From positions 65,125 to 129,124 of the forward strand of contig JAUQWQ010000158.1 in the NCBI GenBank assembly GCA_030835085.1: a stretch of DNA of 64,000 nucleotides. Direction: 5' to 3'. The position numbers and the translations under genes are program-made. This document shows, piece after piece, positions 37,749 to 48,073 of the stretch; position 1 is the first letter of the stretch; every line of letters begins with the position of its first letter. The notes beneath the pieces were generated by a model. That model made no database searches. It saw only the letters and a list, made by a program, of their open reading frames with translations, and was not told the origin of the DNA. Source of the stretch: Ignavibacteria bacterium. GTDB taxonomy: Bacteria > Bacteroidota > Ignavibacteria > Tepidaquicellales > OLB5.

Positions 37749-38606
37749 TTATTTAATTAATATCATTTTTTTAGTTTCAGTGAAGTTTATTGTTTCAAGT
37801 TTATAATAATATACACCGCTTGGATAAGCGGATGCATCCCAATCTGCTTCGTAAGTACCGGGCTGAAGCTGCTTATTAACAAGCAAAACCACTTCTTCAC
37901 CAAGCGCATTGTAAACCGTTAATTTCACCAATCCGAAATATGCGATCTGAAATCCGAAATGCGTAAGCGGGTTGAACGGGTTTGGATAATTTTGGAAGAG
38001 TTCAAACTCCTCCGGGATTTGAGTGCTGATTTGGTTAATACCGGTTAGCATGGAAGTATCACCATAAACCACACCATTCAGGACGCACCCGAGCAACGTT
38101 TCAGAAAATAGATTTATGCCGCTGCCGCCATAAGTTTCATATAATCCTATATCTTTTACATAAAGTTTACCGCCACCCATATATACAAAATGTTTAGAAC
38201 TCCTGTTAACACCGAAAATATTCCTTATATTCGTATCTAAACATCTTCTAACTGAATTGCCGCAGTCATTTCTTACGGTATCATTAAGTCTTGCACTTAA
38301 ACTATCTATCATCCTTTCGTTTGCAGACCACGGGCATCCGCCGGAAGAGTAATACTGGTATACGTTTGCATTCGATGAATCAGTTCTAATATAAACTTCG
38401 CCAATTTTGTAATATTTATGCCCGTTCACTATCTGTGTTGCACTTACTGTTTTTCTTACTTTTGCAGTAGTTCCCCATTGTGTATTATATAAGGAATAAA
38501 CCCAGACATTTCCTTCCTTAAGCGGATAGAAATAATACTCATTAACCTGGGCTTTCAGATCACAGAAATAAACTGATAGGATCAAAACAAAAATAATTTT
38601 TTTCAT
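37749..38606 (-). CDS. T9SS cargo protein of the PLQVGN / GCxINGxxYGD family, member 2
   Basis: 285 aa: signal peptide (MKKIIFVLILSVYFCDLKAQ), the shared family domain ([76 protein letters not shown]) and a T9SS tail ([13 protein letters not shown] ... KKMILIK) with the GLVKLTVYNALGEE variant. It is 7 bp from the gene downstream of it. Function unknown. Confidence 0.75.
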   Translation of the reverse strand: MKKIIFVLILSVYFCDLKAQVNEYYFYPLKEGNVWVYSLYNTQWGTTAKVRKTVSATQIVNGHKYYKIGEVYIRTDSSNANVYQYYSSGGCPWSANERMIDSLSARLNDTVRNDCGNSVRRCLDTNIRNIFGVNRSSKHFVYMGGGKLYVKDIGLYETYGGSGINLFSETLLGCVLNGVVYGDTSMLTGINQISTQIPEEFELFQNYPNPFNPLTHFGFQIAYFGLVKLTVYNALGEEVVLLVNKQLQPGTYEADWDASAYPSGVYYYKLETINFTETKKMILIK

Positions 38607-38613
38607 ATGCGTT

Positions 38614-39507
38614 TTATTTTATTAAAACCATTTTTTTAGTTTGTGTAAAATTACCTGATTCAAGTTTATAATAATATACCCCGCTGGGTAAATTACTGCC
38701 GTCAAAATCAACTTCATACGTTCCGGGCTGCAATTGGTGATTTACAAGTACCGTGACTTCACGCCCGTTTAAATCATACACATAGAGGAATGTCTGTACT
38801 ACTGATTTGCCGCTTATTGCAAACTTTATCTTTGTTTCCGGATTGAATGGGTTTGGATAGTTTTGGGATAAAGAAAAATTTTCAGGTAAGATCGTTCCCG
38901 TGTTTACAATACCTGAAATTGCACCATACTGCACTCCATTTATAATACAACCTAAAAGTACATCTTTGTGGCCATACTGAAAACATCTGAACATAGAAGT
39001 AACACCGATACCGTTCAAAAGATAGTACTCATTTGTTCCGTTACCGGAGACCGTAATTTTTCTGGCACTTCCTGAGTGACCTGCAAAATTTCCCTGAAAA
39101 GTATCTGCTACTGTACAATATATATCAAAAAAATCCAGCCTTATGCCGTAATAATGATCATTTTTCTTTGCATACAAACTATCCAGCATTTGATCAAAAG
39201 CACCATTATACCTGTATACATTCATAGTTAATGAATCTATTCTTTCTTTATATCCATTTGAAAACACAAAATATTTTTTGTTGTTTATTATGGTCTCTCC
39301 CGTTATTGTAATAGTATATTCAGTAGGATTTGGAAGCTGAAGGCACATACTGTTACCATATTGTATAGTTTGATAGCGCCAGGAATTCCCAATCTGTAAC
39401 GGGTAATATTTTGCAATTATTGAATCCCAAGCTGCTTCATTCTCATTTATTCCAAAAAGAACGAAAGCAGACACCAATATTAGAAATATTTTAAAAATTT
39501 TATTCAT
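38614..39507 (-). CDS. T9SS cargo protein of the PLQVGN / GCxINGxxYGD family, member 3
   Basis: 297 aa: signal peptide, family blocks [63 protein letters not shown], and a T9SS tail ([14 protein letters not shown] ... KKMVLIK) of the VVQTFLYVYDLNGRE variant. The middle part (FAGHSGSARKITVSG) diverges from the others. 7 bp separate it from the next gene. Function unknown. Confidence 0.75.
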   Translation of the reverse strand: MNKIFKIFLILVSAFVLFGINENEAAWDSIIAKYYPLQIGNSWRYQTIQYGNSMCLQLPNPTEYTITITGETIINNKKYFVFSNGYKERIDSLTMNVYRYNGAFDQMLDSLYAKKNDHYYGIRLDFFDIYCTVADTFQGNFAGHSGSARKITVSGNGTNEYYLLNGIGVTSMFRCFQYGHKDVLLGCIINGVQYGAISGIVNTGTILPENFSLSQNYPNPFNPETKIKFAISGKSVVQTFLYVYDLNGREVTVLVNHQLQPGTYEVDFDGSNLPSGVYYYKLESGNFTQTKKMVLIK

Positions 39508-39547
39508 ATAATTGATCAGTTAAAACCTGATTTCAAAAGTGAATACA

Positions 39548-40471
39548 TCACTTTATCAAAACCATTTTTTTGGTATCTGTAAAACTTCCGCTTTCAAGTT
39601 TATAATAATATACTCCGCTGGGTAAATTACTGCCGTCAAAATCAACCTCATATGTTCCGGGTTTGAGGTGTTGGTTCACTAGCACAGTGATTTCACGACC
39701 TAGTAAATCAAACACAGACAGGAATGTCTGTGCTGCCGATGAACCACTTATAGCAAATTTTATCTTTGTAACCGGGTTAAAAGGATTCGGATAGTTCTGA
39801 GTGAGTTCAGACCTTTCCGCGATTTCAGCGCTGATTTGGTTAATACCGACTGTTATAGATGTATCACCATAAACATTTCCGCTAATTACACAGCCGGTCA
39901 AATTTGTAAAACACCAGTTTCCCGCTTCACCCCAGAAAACATTTGAGGGACCAATTGATTTAATATACCTAATTGATGAATTACCTCTTTCATTTGTAAA
40001 CAGCTTTGAAGCAAACAAGCTTCCAAAAATATTATATGAAGTGGTATCGACGCATATTTTGAATGTATTCAAACACTTTATTGCTGTATCGTTTTTTTGT
40101 GAATTTAAACTGTCTATAATAAATTCATTTGAATAACATGTGAATCCGGGACTGCATAAGTTCATTGTCAAAGAATCAATTCTTATCAAAAGCGGCAACA
40201 AACCACAACCTCCCCCATTACCCGTAATAATAGAATTAACCTGAGTCAACCGGTAATACTGTTTTTCAAGAGTATCCAGAACCCCAACTACTTTTAATCT
40301 GATTTTTGAACTTCCTGTATAAAATTGCTGATGAGACTCTCCGTAATAAACCCATACATTCCCTACCTGCAAAGGCATAAACTTTGCAGCGGTTGAATCC
40401 CAGGCAAAGGACCTTACTGAACTGAATAAGATCAAACATCCTGTAAACAATATTAATAATAAGAACTTCAT
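39548..40471 (-). CDS. T9SS cargo protein of the PLQVGN / GCxINGxxYGD family, member 4
   Basis: 307 aa: signal peptide ([20 protein letters not shown]), family blocks [75 protein letters not shown]9SS tail ([14 protein letters not shown] ... KKMVLIK) with [15 protein letters not shown]. Overlaps the stop of member 5 by 4 bp (ATGA). Its tail contains a perfect 8-bp DNA inverted repeat (39713-39732). Function unknown. Confidence 0.75.
   Translation of the reverse strand: MKFLLLILFTGCLILFSSVRSFAWDSTAAKFMPLQVGNVWVYYGESHQQFYTGSSKIRLKVVGVLDTLEKQYYRLTQVNSIITGNGGGCGLLPLLIRIDSLTMNLCSPGFTCYSNEFIIDSLNSQKNDTAIKCLNTFKICVDTTSYNIFGSLFASKLFTNERGNSSIRYIKSIGPSNVFWGEAGNWCFTNLTGCVISGNVYGDTSITVGINQISAEIAERSELTQNYPNPFNPVTKIKFAISGSSAAQTFLSVFDLLGREITVLVNQHLKPGTYEVDFDGSNLPSGVYYYKLESGSFTDTKKMVLIK
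39713..39732. repeat. 8-bp inverted repeat inside the T9SS tail coding sequence (member 4)
   Basis: CACAGACA-GGAA-TGTCTGTG, perfect stem with tetraloop, coding AQTFLSV on the minus strand. The same 20 bases recur at 40633-40652, and decayed versions occur at the same codon position at 36596-36615 and 38779-38798. Confidence 0.7.
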
Positions 40472-41430
40472 CTAATCAAAACCATTTTTTTAGTTTCTGT
40501 GAATGAACCTGATTCCAGCTTATAATAATAAACACCGCTTGGATATGCTGATGCGTCCCATTCTGTTTCATATGTGCCGGGCTGCAATTGCTGATCTACA
40601 AGCACAGCGATCTCATGACCAAGTAAATCATACACAGACAGGAATGTCTGTGCTACCGAAATACCGCCTATATCAAATTTAATTTTTGTTGTTGGGTTGA
40701 ATGGGTTTGGATAGTTTTGTGAAAGCGAAAATTCAGCAGGTATCTCAGAAGATATCTGGTTCAAACCAACAACAAAACCGGTATCACCATAAACAACGCC
40801 ATTAATAACACAGCCTTGCAATTCCGTAAAACCGTTACAGCTAACAGCATAACAATTGTTTCTGATCAATCCTATTCCTTTAAGATAAGTTCTGGTCCAT
40901 CCTCCTTCAAATCCCAGAACACTGAAAATTCGTGCCTGCCTGCTTGAACCAAAGAAAGTAATATTATTGGTATCAGAACAAACATAAGTTAGATACCAGA
41001 TTGGCGGCTGGCAGTACACCCTTATTGTATCATTTTTCCGTGACTTTAAGCTATCCAGCATTAATTCATTTGCGGTTAAACAACCAGCGCCGGGAGCATA
41101 CCTTAGAACTTTGCCGGAAGCAGTATCAACTCTTATCAGTGAATCATACGGCAAAAATCCCGTGATGCATGAACGGGGACATGAAATGATCTGGTAAGAT
41201 AGCTGGTTTTGGAAATATGTCTTACCATTATAAACAGTTGTGCCCGTTACCTTTACCCTTATCTTTTGACTGCAATAACATGGCGGAGAGCCGTAAGTGG
41301 AATGCTGGTAAACCCAAACATTTCCAACCTGCAAAGGCAAATAATCAGCAATGTTCCCGCTTTGTGAAAAAATATTAGAAACTAAATATAACAAAGCTGA
41401 AAAAACAAATTTAAATTTATTTTGTTTCAT
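40468..41430 (-). CDS. T9SS cargo protein of the PLQVGN / GCxINGxxYGD family, member 5
   Basis: 320 aa: signal peptide ([23 protein letters not shown]), family blocks [85 protein letters not shown], and a T9SS tail ([14 protein letters not shown] ... KKMVLIR). It is richer in Cys than the other members ([16 protein letters not shown]), pointing to disulfides. Tail DNA is nearly the same as in member 6. Function unknown. Confidence 0.75.
   Translation of the reverse strand: MKQNKFKFVFSALLYLVSNIFSQSGNIADYLPLQVGNVWVYQHSTYGSPPCYCSQKIRVKVTGTTVYNGKTYFQNQLSYQIISCPRSCITGFLPYDSLIRVDTASGKVLRYAPGAGCLTANELMLDSLKSRKNDTIRVYCQPPIWYLTYVCSDTNNITFFGSSRQARIFSVLGFEGGWTRTYLKGIGLIRNNCYAVSCNGFTELQGCVINGVVYGDTGFVVGLNQISSEIPAEFSLSQNYPNPFNPTTKIKFDIGGISVAQTFLSVYDLLGHEIAVLVDQQLQPGTYETEWDASAYPSGVYYYKLESGSFTETKKMVLIR
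40633..40652. repeat. 8-bp inverted repeat inside the T9SS tail coding sequence (member 5)
   Basis: Second exact copy of CACAGACA-GGAA-TGTCTGTG, at the same codon position of the sorting domain as in the gene at 39548. Confidence 0.7.
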
Positions 41431-41485
41431 TTTTAAATTTCTGCTTATTAAGAATATGTCAATAAAACAATGATCAACTACCTGG

Positions 41486-42448
41486 TTATTTAATCAAAAC
41501 CATTTTTTTAGTTTCTGTGAATGAACCTGATTCCAGTTTATAATAATATACACCACTGGGATATGCCGATGCGTCCCAATCAGCTTCGTAAGTGCCAGGC
41601 TGCAATTGCTGATCTACAAGCACAGCGACTTCATGTCCCAAAACATCATACACGGAAAGGATTGTCTCTGTTGATGCTGTACCGCCTATATCGAATTTAA
41701 TTTTTGTTGTTGGGTTGAATGGATTAGGATAGTTTTGTGAAAGCGAAAAGTTTTCGGGAATTTCTGAGCTGACTTCTTTTACACCTAGAATAAAATTTGT
41801 ATCTCCGTACAGAGTATTGTTTATGAAGCAGCCTCTTAGAGTAATTTCCGTATAACTCATCATACCCTGTCCTCTTGAATAGACTTTTCCTAAGTTAACT
41901 GCGTATCTGTGAATACTCCATGCTTCAAAATAGTTTGTCCAGCCAAAATCTTCCGATAAAAAGCTCTGATTAAAAATATTATATGTACTCCTTGTATGAT
42001 GGATCCACTGACCATTACCGCTTTCGCAGTATATATATGCTGAATCGTTCAATGGAGTGTTCAAACTATCAATTATACATTCATTAGTATCATTACCGGA
42101 TATATTCAGACTATATAAATTACCAGTTGTTGAATCTATTCTGAGATAACTAAAACCAGAAGAATATTGATTCGTATAGATTGTATATGTATCCCATCTG
42201 GTCTTGTAATACTTATGATTCCGGATAACGTGTGATGATGTTATCAAAGCAGATTCATATCCCAATCCCGGATTGAAATTTCGATATACATTCCATGTCC
42301 ACTTATTACCAACACTTAATGGAAAGCACTTGAATATGTTACTGTCAAGCATATTCAAACTACTTGGTCCATTTTTTTCTGTTGCATACGTATCCGATGT
42401 ATTACCATAAAGGGCAATGCCAAGTAAAATGATAACAAGGAATTTCAT
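41486..42448 (-). CDS. T9SS cargo protein of the PLQVGN / GCxINGxxYGD family, member 6 (first gene of the operon)
   Basis: 320 aa: signal peptide (MKFLVIILLGIALYGNTSDTY), family blocks CFPLSVGNKWTWNV, RIDSTTGNLYSL, NECIIDSLNTPLNDS, TYNIFNQSFLSEDF, LRGCFINNTLYGDTN, T9SS tail ([14 protein letters not shown] ... KKMVLIK). A near-perfect ribosome site, AAGGAGGTGAG, sits directly before the ATG and is stronger than at the downstream genes, so this is probably the operon's leading cistron. It is transcribed divergently from groES across a 196-bp gap. Function unknown. Confidence 0.76.
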   Translation of the reverse strand: MKFLVIILLGIALYGNTSDTYATEKNGPSSLNMLDSNIFKCFPLSVGNKWTWNVYRNFNPGLGYESALITSSHVIRNHKYYKTRWDTYTIYTNQYSSGFSYLRIDSTTGNLYSLNISGNDTNECIIDSLNTPLNDSAYIYCESGNGQWIHHTRSTYNIFNQSFLSEDFGWTNYFEAWSIHRYAVNLGKVYSRGQGMMSYTEITLRGCFINNTLYGDTNFILGVKEVSSEIPENFSLSQNYPNPFNPTTKIKFDIGGTASTETILSVYDVLGHEVAVLVDQQLQPGTYEADWDASAYPSGVYYYKLESGSFTETKKMVLIK

Positions 42449-42534
42449 CTCACCTCCTTACTTTGGTGTGATTAAGTAAATATAATCATTAATTTAAAAA
42501 ATTATCATTCTATATTAGGGCACTCTGGGAACCA

Positions 42535-42565
42535 TTGACTTACAAAAGTTATTATATTATTTTAG
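42535..42565 (+). promoter_or_regulatory. Bacteroidota-type promoter of groESL
   Basis: TTG at 42535-42537, 20 bp spacer, TATTTTAG at 42558-42565 (consensus TAnnTTTG, one mismatch). The -7 box overlaps the left arm of the CIRCE operator, the expected layout for repression by HrcA. Confidence 0.6.
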
Positions 42566-42588
42566 CACTCACAGTTAGCGAGTGCTAA
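42562..42588. promoter_or_regulatory. CIRCE operator (HrcA binding site)
   Basis: TTAGCACTC-N9-GAGTGCTAA, a perfect match to the CIRCE consensus, 57 bp before groES. In known systems HrcA binds here and represses groESL until heat shock titrates GroEL. hrcA itself is not in the window. Confidence 0.97.
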
Positions 42589-42644
42589 CTAATACCTGAC
42601 AATCACAATTTTATAAATAACAATAATTTAGGAGGATTCTAAAA

Positions 42645-42932
42645 ATGAATTTAAAGCCACTTGGAGACAGGGTAATTGTAAAACCTAAAGCTCCCGCAGA
42701 AGTTACAAAAGGCGGTATTATTTTACCTGATACAGCACAGGAAAAACCAATGGAAGGTGAAGTAGTAGCAGTTGGTAACGGCAAATCAGATGATAACGGC
42801 AAAAAAGTCGCTATGGATCTGAAAGTAGGAGATAAAGTTTTATACGGCAAATACAGCGGCACCGAAGTAAAAGTTAACGATGAAGAATATTTGATAATGC
42901 GTGAAAGCGATGTTTATGCTGTTATCGGGTAA
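42645..42932 (+). CDS. groES: Co-chaperonin GroES
   Basis: 95-aa 10-kDa chaperonin forming the heptameric lid of GroEL. Start [16 protein letters not shown], mobile loop [44 protein letters not shown] and the end [14 protein letters not shown] are typical. Ribosome site TAGGAGG lies 8 bp before the ATG. Controlled by the upstream CIRCE element and co-transcribed with groEL 39 bp downstream. Confidence 0.97.
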   Translation: MNLKPLGDRVIVKPKAPAEVTKGGIILPDTAQEKPMEGEVVAVGNGKSDDNGKKVAMDLKVGDKVLYGKYSGTEVKVNDEEYLIMRESDVYAVIG

Positions 42933-42956
42933 CACTAAAACAAACAAAAAATTTAG

Positions 42957-44621
<1,665 letters not shown>

Positions 44622-44645
44622 TTCAGTTAGGAATTACGGATTACG

Positions 44646-44675
44646 AAAAAGCCTCAACAAAAGTTGGGGCTTTTT
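44646..44675 (+). terminator. groESL terminator
   Basis: AAAAAGCCTCAAC-AAAA-GTTGGGGCTTTTT, 13-bp stem with one T-G pair and a T run, 25 bp after the groEL stop. Confidence 0.9.
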
Positions 44676-44695
44676 ATTTATTAACTTTGATCATG

Positions 44696-44744
44696 TATGT
44701 CGAATCGCTGATTCGACATATATACGCGAAACAGGCGTTTCGCG
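44696..44744. repeat. Twin intergenic hairpins (TCGAATC...GATTCGA and CGCGAAAC...GTTTCGCG)
   Basis: TATGTCGAATC-GCT-GATTCGACATA (44696-44720, 11 bp) followed 4 bp later by CGCGAAAC-AGGC-GTTTCGCG (44725-44744, 8 bp). A related pair in the same order is at 51365-51421, and a single copy of the second type is at 54008-54026. Confidence 0.7.
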
Positions 44745-44770
44745 TTACAAAATATCATACTTAAATCAGG

Positions 44771-46009
44771 CTAATCATGGTTCCGTTTCCTTGGTAAATA
44801 CTCTCCGGTTGATTCAATCGGGTGAGCATATTCGCTATTCCAGCTTTTATAAAAGATATCACGTACTCTCTGCGTAAACTTTTCACTTTCCACAACCAAT
44901 CCAACATTACGTGATTCATAAAAATAATCATAGCTCATGTTGCTTGTGCCTATCCATGTAACTGAATCAGCCGTAATGAATTTACAATGCTCAACCCGTG
45001 CAAATGGAATAAAACCGCCGGAATGATCAGGAATTTCAGTATATCTCACTTCAAAATTGGGGTATTGGATAAGCTCTTTAAAATGTTCGACGGCAGTTTT
45101 ACCAAGATTCCAGTCAGATACAATTAATTTAACCTTTACTCCCCTTTTTGAAGCACTGATAAGTGCTGCATCCACTTCATCCCAGTAGCCATCTTTTGTA
45201 ACCGGATTGTATGAAAGAAACTGCAGAGTGATTTCTGTGGTGGAATATTTTATCATAAACATGATCTCATCAAGATCTTTATCACCGTTGATATGGTAAA
45301 ACTCTTTGGGACTGATTGTTGGTTTTACGTGAATTGAATCTCCATAAATACTTTTGTATATCATGAAGTCAGGTCCGCTTATAGTGTAAATCGGCAGGCT
45401 CCATGTCTTACCGTCATTTATCTCTGAATATTTCCAATCCTCATTAAATATATCTGAATATATCCGGATTAGATCCCAATCTCCTGAGATCCTCACTCCT
45501 AGCTCATGGATATGCTTCAAAGCACGCCAGTCAAAATTCTGCGAACCAAAAAATAATTCTTTACCATCAACAATAAAGAATTTTGCATGCTGAATCCCCC
45601 CGGCAAGTGATTTAAAATCGATTACATGTTTGGAGATATTTGAACTCTGCAGTTCCATCCATGTTACATCATCAGGGTATGTTCTGTACATTTCTCCATC
45701 AACAATGATGCGGACTATCACTCCCCTTTTTGCCGCTGCAACAATTGCATTTAAGACTGTATCAAGCGGTTCACCCTTCTCATTGGATATGTAGAACTGT
45801 TCTATTTCAAGGGTTTTTTGTGCGGAGTTAATCATCTCAAGCCAAACTCCCAGGGTGTTGCGAATATCGGGATTATCAAGGGTAGTTTCAACGGGAATAC
45901 TTTCAACAAGCTCAACGTTTTGAGAGTAAGAAAAAACAGGAATTAATAAAAAAACTACAAATGTTTTCAAAAAAAACAGTTTCCAATTTATAACTTTTTT
46001 GAGCTTCAT
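44771..46009 (-). CDS. Secreted phospholipase D-like protein with two HKD motifs
   Basis: 412 aa, N-terminal hydrophobic segment LFFLKTFVVFLLIPVFSYS ending in a signal-peptidase-like site. Two PLD catalytic motifs: HAKFFIVDGKELFFGSQNFD in the first half and HCKFITADSVTWIGTSNMSYD in the second, so a complete active site can form in one chain. The family includes phospholipases, cardiolipin synthases and nucleases; export favours a lipid or extracellular substrate. Its ATG overlaps the stop of the regulator-like gene upstream (TAATG), so the two are translationally coupled. Confidence 0.88.
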   Translation of the reverse strand: MKLKKVINWKLFFLKTFVVFLLIPVFSYSQNVELVESIPVETTLDNPDIRNTLGVWLEMINSAQKTLEIEQFYISNEKGEPLDTVLNAIVAAAKRGVIVRIIVDGEMYRTYPDDVTWMELQSSNISKHVIDFKSLAGGIQHAKFFIVDGKELFFGSQNFDWRALKHIHELGVRISGDWDLIRIYSDIFNEDWKYSEINDGKTWSLPIYTISGPDFMIYKSIYGDSIHVKPTISPKEFYHINGDKDLDEIMFMIKYSTTEITLQFLSYNPVTKDGYWDEVDAALISASKRGVKVKLIVSDWNLGKTAVEHFKELIQYPNFEVRYTEIPDHSGGFIPFARVEHCKFITADSVTWIGTSNMSYDYFYESRNVGLVVESEKFTQRVRDIFYKSWNSEYAHPIESTGEYLPRKRNHD

Positions 46010-47067
46010 TATTTCTTATTCCAGAGATCGTTTACCAATGCTCTTCTGATCATAAATTCAATATTTTCATTTGCATTGATAAATTCAATTAATTTATCCG
46101 GTTGAGCTCTTTTATATATTCTAAATATTTCATCCGAAAATGCCTGCCCGATTTCATCAATATCTTTAAAATCAATAATTATGGTCTTAAATTTTTCAAG
46201 TCCTGCAAGAATTCTTCTTGCCTGCGACCTCGATAGAAATTCTGACCCATATTTATATAACTTTACGTGAACTTTAGTCTTACTGAAACGGAAATCTTCA
46301 TCCGTATATTCGTCAAATATATCCTTTAGCACCTTTTTTGATCTGGAGGAAATTGTAAAAGTAATCTTTGTTCCTTTTTTTATTCTTGAATTTCCCAGTG
46401 AAACATCATTTATCAGGTTATTTACAAATAGTTTTTTTTCTGAACTTTGGATTATGAATGTATCGCCTGACTTTGAAGTGAAAAAGATCCCTTCTCCTGA
46501 ATGAGCCTCCGGCATTGTAGTTTTTTTTCCCTTTAATAGCTCTTGTACTGCTTCAAGGATATTATTTAGGTGAAATTTTCTTATCAGATTATTAAATAAT
46601 CCGATACCTGTATCCGTAATATCAAATCTTACAATTCCATTACTGTTTTCGGCATCAATAATAATATTTTTACTCTGAGAATGTTCAATAGCATTATTCA
46701 GCATTTCCGTAAACGCATAATCAACAATACTTTTCACATTTTCTTTGATCCCCTTAAATACACCAGACTGGTTATTTATATCATTCAGAATGTCAGATTC
46801 ACTAAGACCTTTATTAGTGAGTCTGATCTTAATTTTTTTTATACTTTTAAATATGCTGCTTCCAGGTCTGCTGTATACTGTACTTCTGCCTTTACCTGAC
46901 TTTACAATCAAACCGGTTTCAATCAATCCTGTTATTATTTTATGAATATAAGGCTGTGATAAATTGGTTAAAGCAATAACATCTTTCACTGTAAAACTAT
47001 CCTTTTTTTTCAAAAGGTCACTAATTAATCGGCTTACGACCATTCGCTTATCGGTTATACTTTGCAT
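46009..47067 (-). CDS. HTH - HATPase - DUF4325 regulatory protein
   Basis: 352 aa in three parts: a winged helix-turn-helix at about 10-70 (FTVKDVIALTNLSQPYIHKI), a GHKL ATPase domain at about 105-240 (FTEMLNNAIEHSQSKN, DITDTGIGLFNN, HSGEGIFFTSK) without a histidine phosphorylation domain, and a C-terminal STAS-like DUF4325 segment (FKTIIIDFKDIDEIGQAFSDEIFRI). The ATPase plus STAS-like pairing recalls anti-sigma/anti-anti-sigma switches joined in one chain. It is coupled to the PLD-like gene, suggesting it controls that gene, though no operator is known. Confidence 0.8.
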   Translation of the reverse strand: MQSITDKRMVVSRLISDLLKKKDSFTVKDVIALTNLSQPYIHKIITGLIETGLIVKSGKGRSTVYSRPGSSIFKSIKKIKIRLTNKGLSESDILNDINNQSGVFKGIKENVKSIVDYAFTEMLNNAIEHSQSKNIIIDAENSNGIVRFDITDTGIGLFNNLIRKFHLNNILEAVQELLKGKKTTMPEAHSGEGIFFTSKSGDTFIIQSSEKKLFVNNLINDVSLGNSRIKKGTKITFTISSRSKKVLKDIFDEYTDEDFRFSKTKVHVKLYKYGSEFLSRSQARRILAGLEKFKTIIIDFKDIDEIGQAFSDEIFRIYKRAQPDKLIEFINANENIEFMIRRALVNDLWNKK

Positions 47068-47183
47068 AATTATATATTTTCAATTTATCTATAACCAATA
47101 TACATCAATTTGTTATAGATTGCAATAGATATTTATCCCGGATTTTCTATAACTATTCTATTACTTTACCTGTTTAAAACTGT

Positions 47184-47909
47184 TTATTTCCTAGGATTTG
47201 TAGGTCTTATCTCAATTTCACCAATCATTGCGTTACCGGGCAGCGAAGCTGCCAGCAGAATGGTTTCGGCAATTTCCTCTGCCTGCAGCACGGATTCTTT
47301 GCTTGATGAAAGCGTAGTTTGTGAATCTGCCCTGAAAAAATCAGTAGCAACACTTCCCGGGCATATTGCGCAAACTCTTATGTTATACTGCCTCACTTCA
47401 AGCATCAATGCGCGGCTTAGCCCCATAACAGCATGTTTGGATGCGCAGTAAATTGAGCCGGTCGCGAATCCCTGTTTACCTGCGACAGATGCAATGTTTA
47501 TTATAGTGCCTGATTGTTCTTTTATCATATGCGGCAGAAATCCTTTAGTAATAAGGTATAATGAACGGACGTTTGTATTGAATACTGCGTCAAAATCATC
47601 TAGTTTTGAATCAACCATATTATCAAATATACCAAACCCAGCATTGTTAATTAAAATATCTATCTTACCATATTTTCCAATAGTTTCATCAATTACTCTT
47701 TTTATGGTTTCTTCTTTGGAAATATCCCCGGCTAATATAGTAATGTTATCTTTTTCGCTTTCATTTTCAGCAATGATCTTTTCAAGGTCACTCTTATTCC
47801 TTGATGTAAGCACAACTTTAGCGCCTTCTTTAAGGAACAGCTCAGCGGTAGCTTTGCCAATACCTTTACCCGCTCCTGTGATTACTGCTATTTTGTTGAT
47901 TAGTTTCAT
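47184..47909 (-). CDS. Short-chain dehydrogenase/reductase
   Basis: The ATG at 47909 (MKLINKIAVITGAGKGIG) fits the fold; the track start at 47966 would add 19 residues coded by an intergenic repeat. 241 aa. Classical SDR marks: TGAGKGIG cofactor loop, NNAGFGIF, the catalytic Ser in NIASVAGKQGF and YCASK with Tyr/Lys. The oxidised substrate cannot be predicted. The last residues read EIEIRPTNPRK, an ending common in SDR family C1 proteins. Confidence 0.88.
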   Translation of the reverse strand: MKLINKIAVITGAGKGIGKATAELFLKEGAKVVLTSRNKSDLEKIIAENESEKDNITILAGDISKEETIKRVIDETIGKYGKIDILINNAGFGIFDNMVDSKLDDFDAVFNTNVRSLYLITKGFLPHMIKEQSGTIINIASVAGKQGFATGSIYCASKHAVMGLSRALMLEVRQYNIRVCAICPGSVATDFFRADSQTTLSSSKESVLQAEEIAETILLAASLPGNAMIGEIEIRPTNPRK

Positions 47910-48045
47910 TAAGTATGTTAGATTACTGTTTCCCAATCCGCCCTGGCGTACCAGTTTGGGAAACACTGGATATGATCTGAATTATGAATTTATTTTTACG
48001 AATTCTAAAATGCCTTTAAGGAATCAGTTACCAGCATAAAAAGAG

Positions 48046-48065
48046 ATCCCCGCTTTCGCGGGGAT
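48046..48065. terminator. Hairpin between the two SDR genes
   Basis: ATCCCCGC-TTTC-GCGGGGAT, perfect 8-bp stem, on the 3' side of the SDR at 48074 (minus strand). Its minus-strand 3' side has CTTTTTATG, giving a weak U run. Confidence 0.6.
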
Positions 48066-48073
48066 AAGAATCA

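Noticed and set aside
2728-42448. Insertion sequence or prophage behind the many paralogs
   Set aside because: No transposase, integrase or phage structural gene was seen; tandem duplication explains the paralogs.
47494-48039. 181-aa plus-strand ORF
   Set aside because: Shadow of the SDR gene on the opposite strand; the SDR has all family motifs and the ORF has none.
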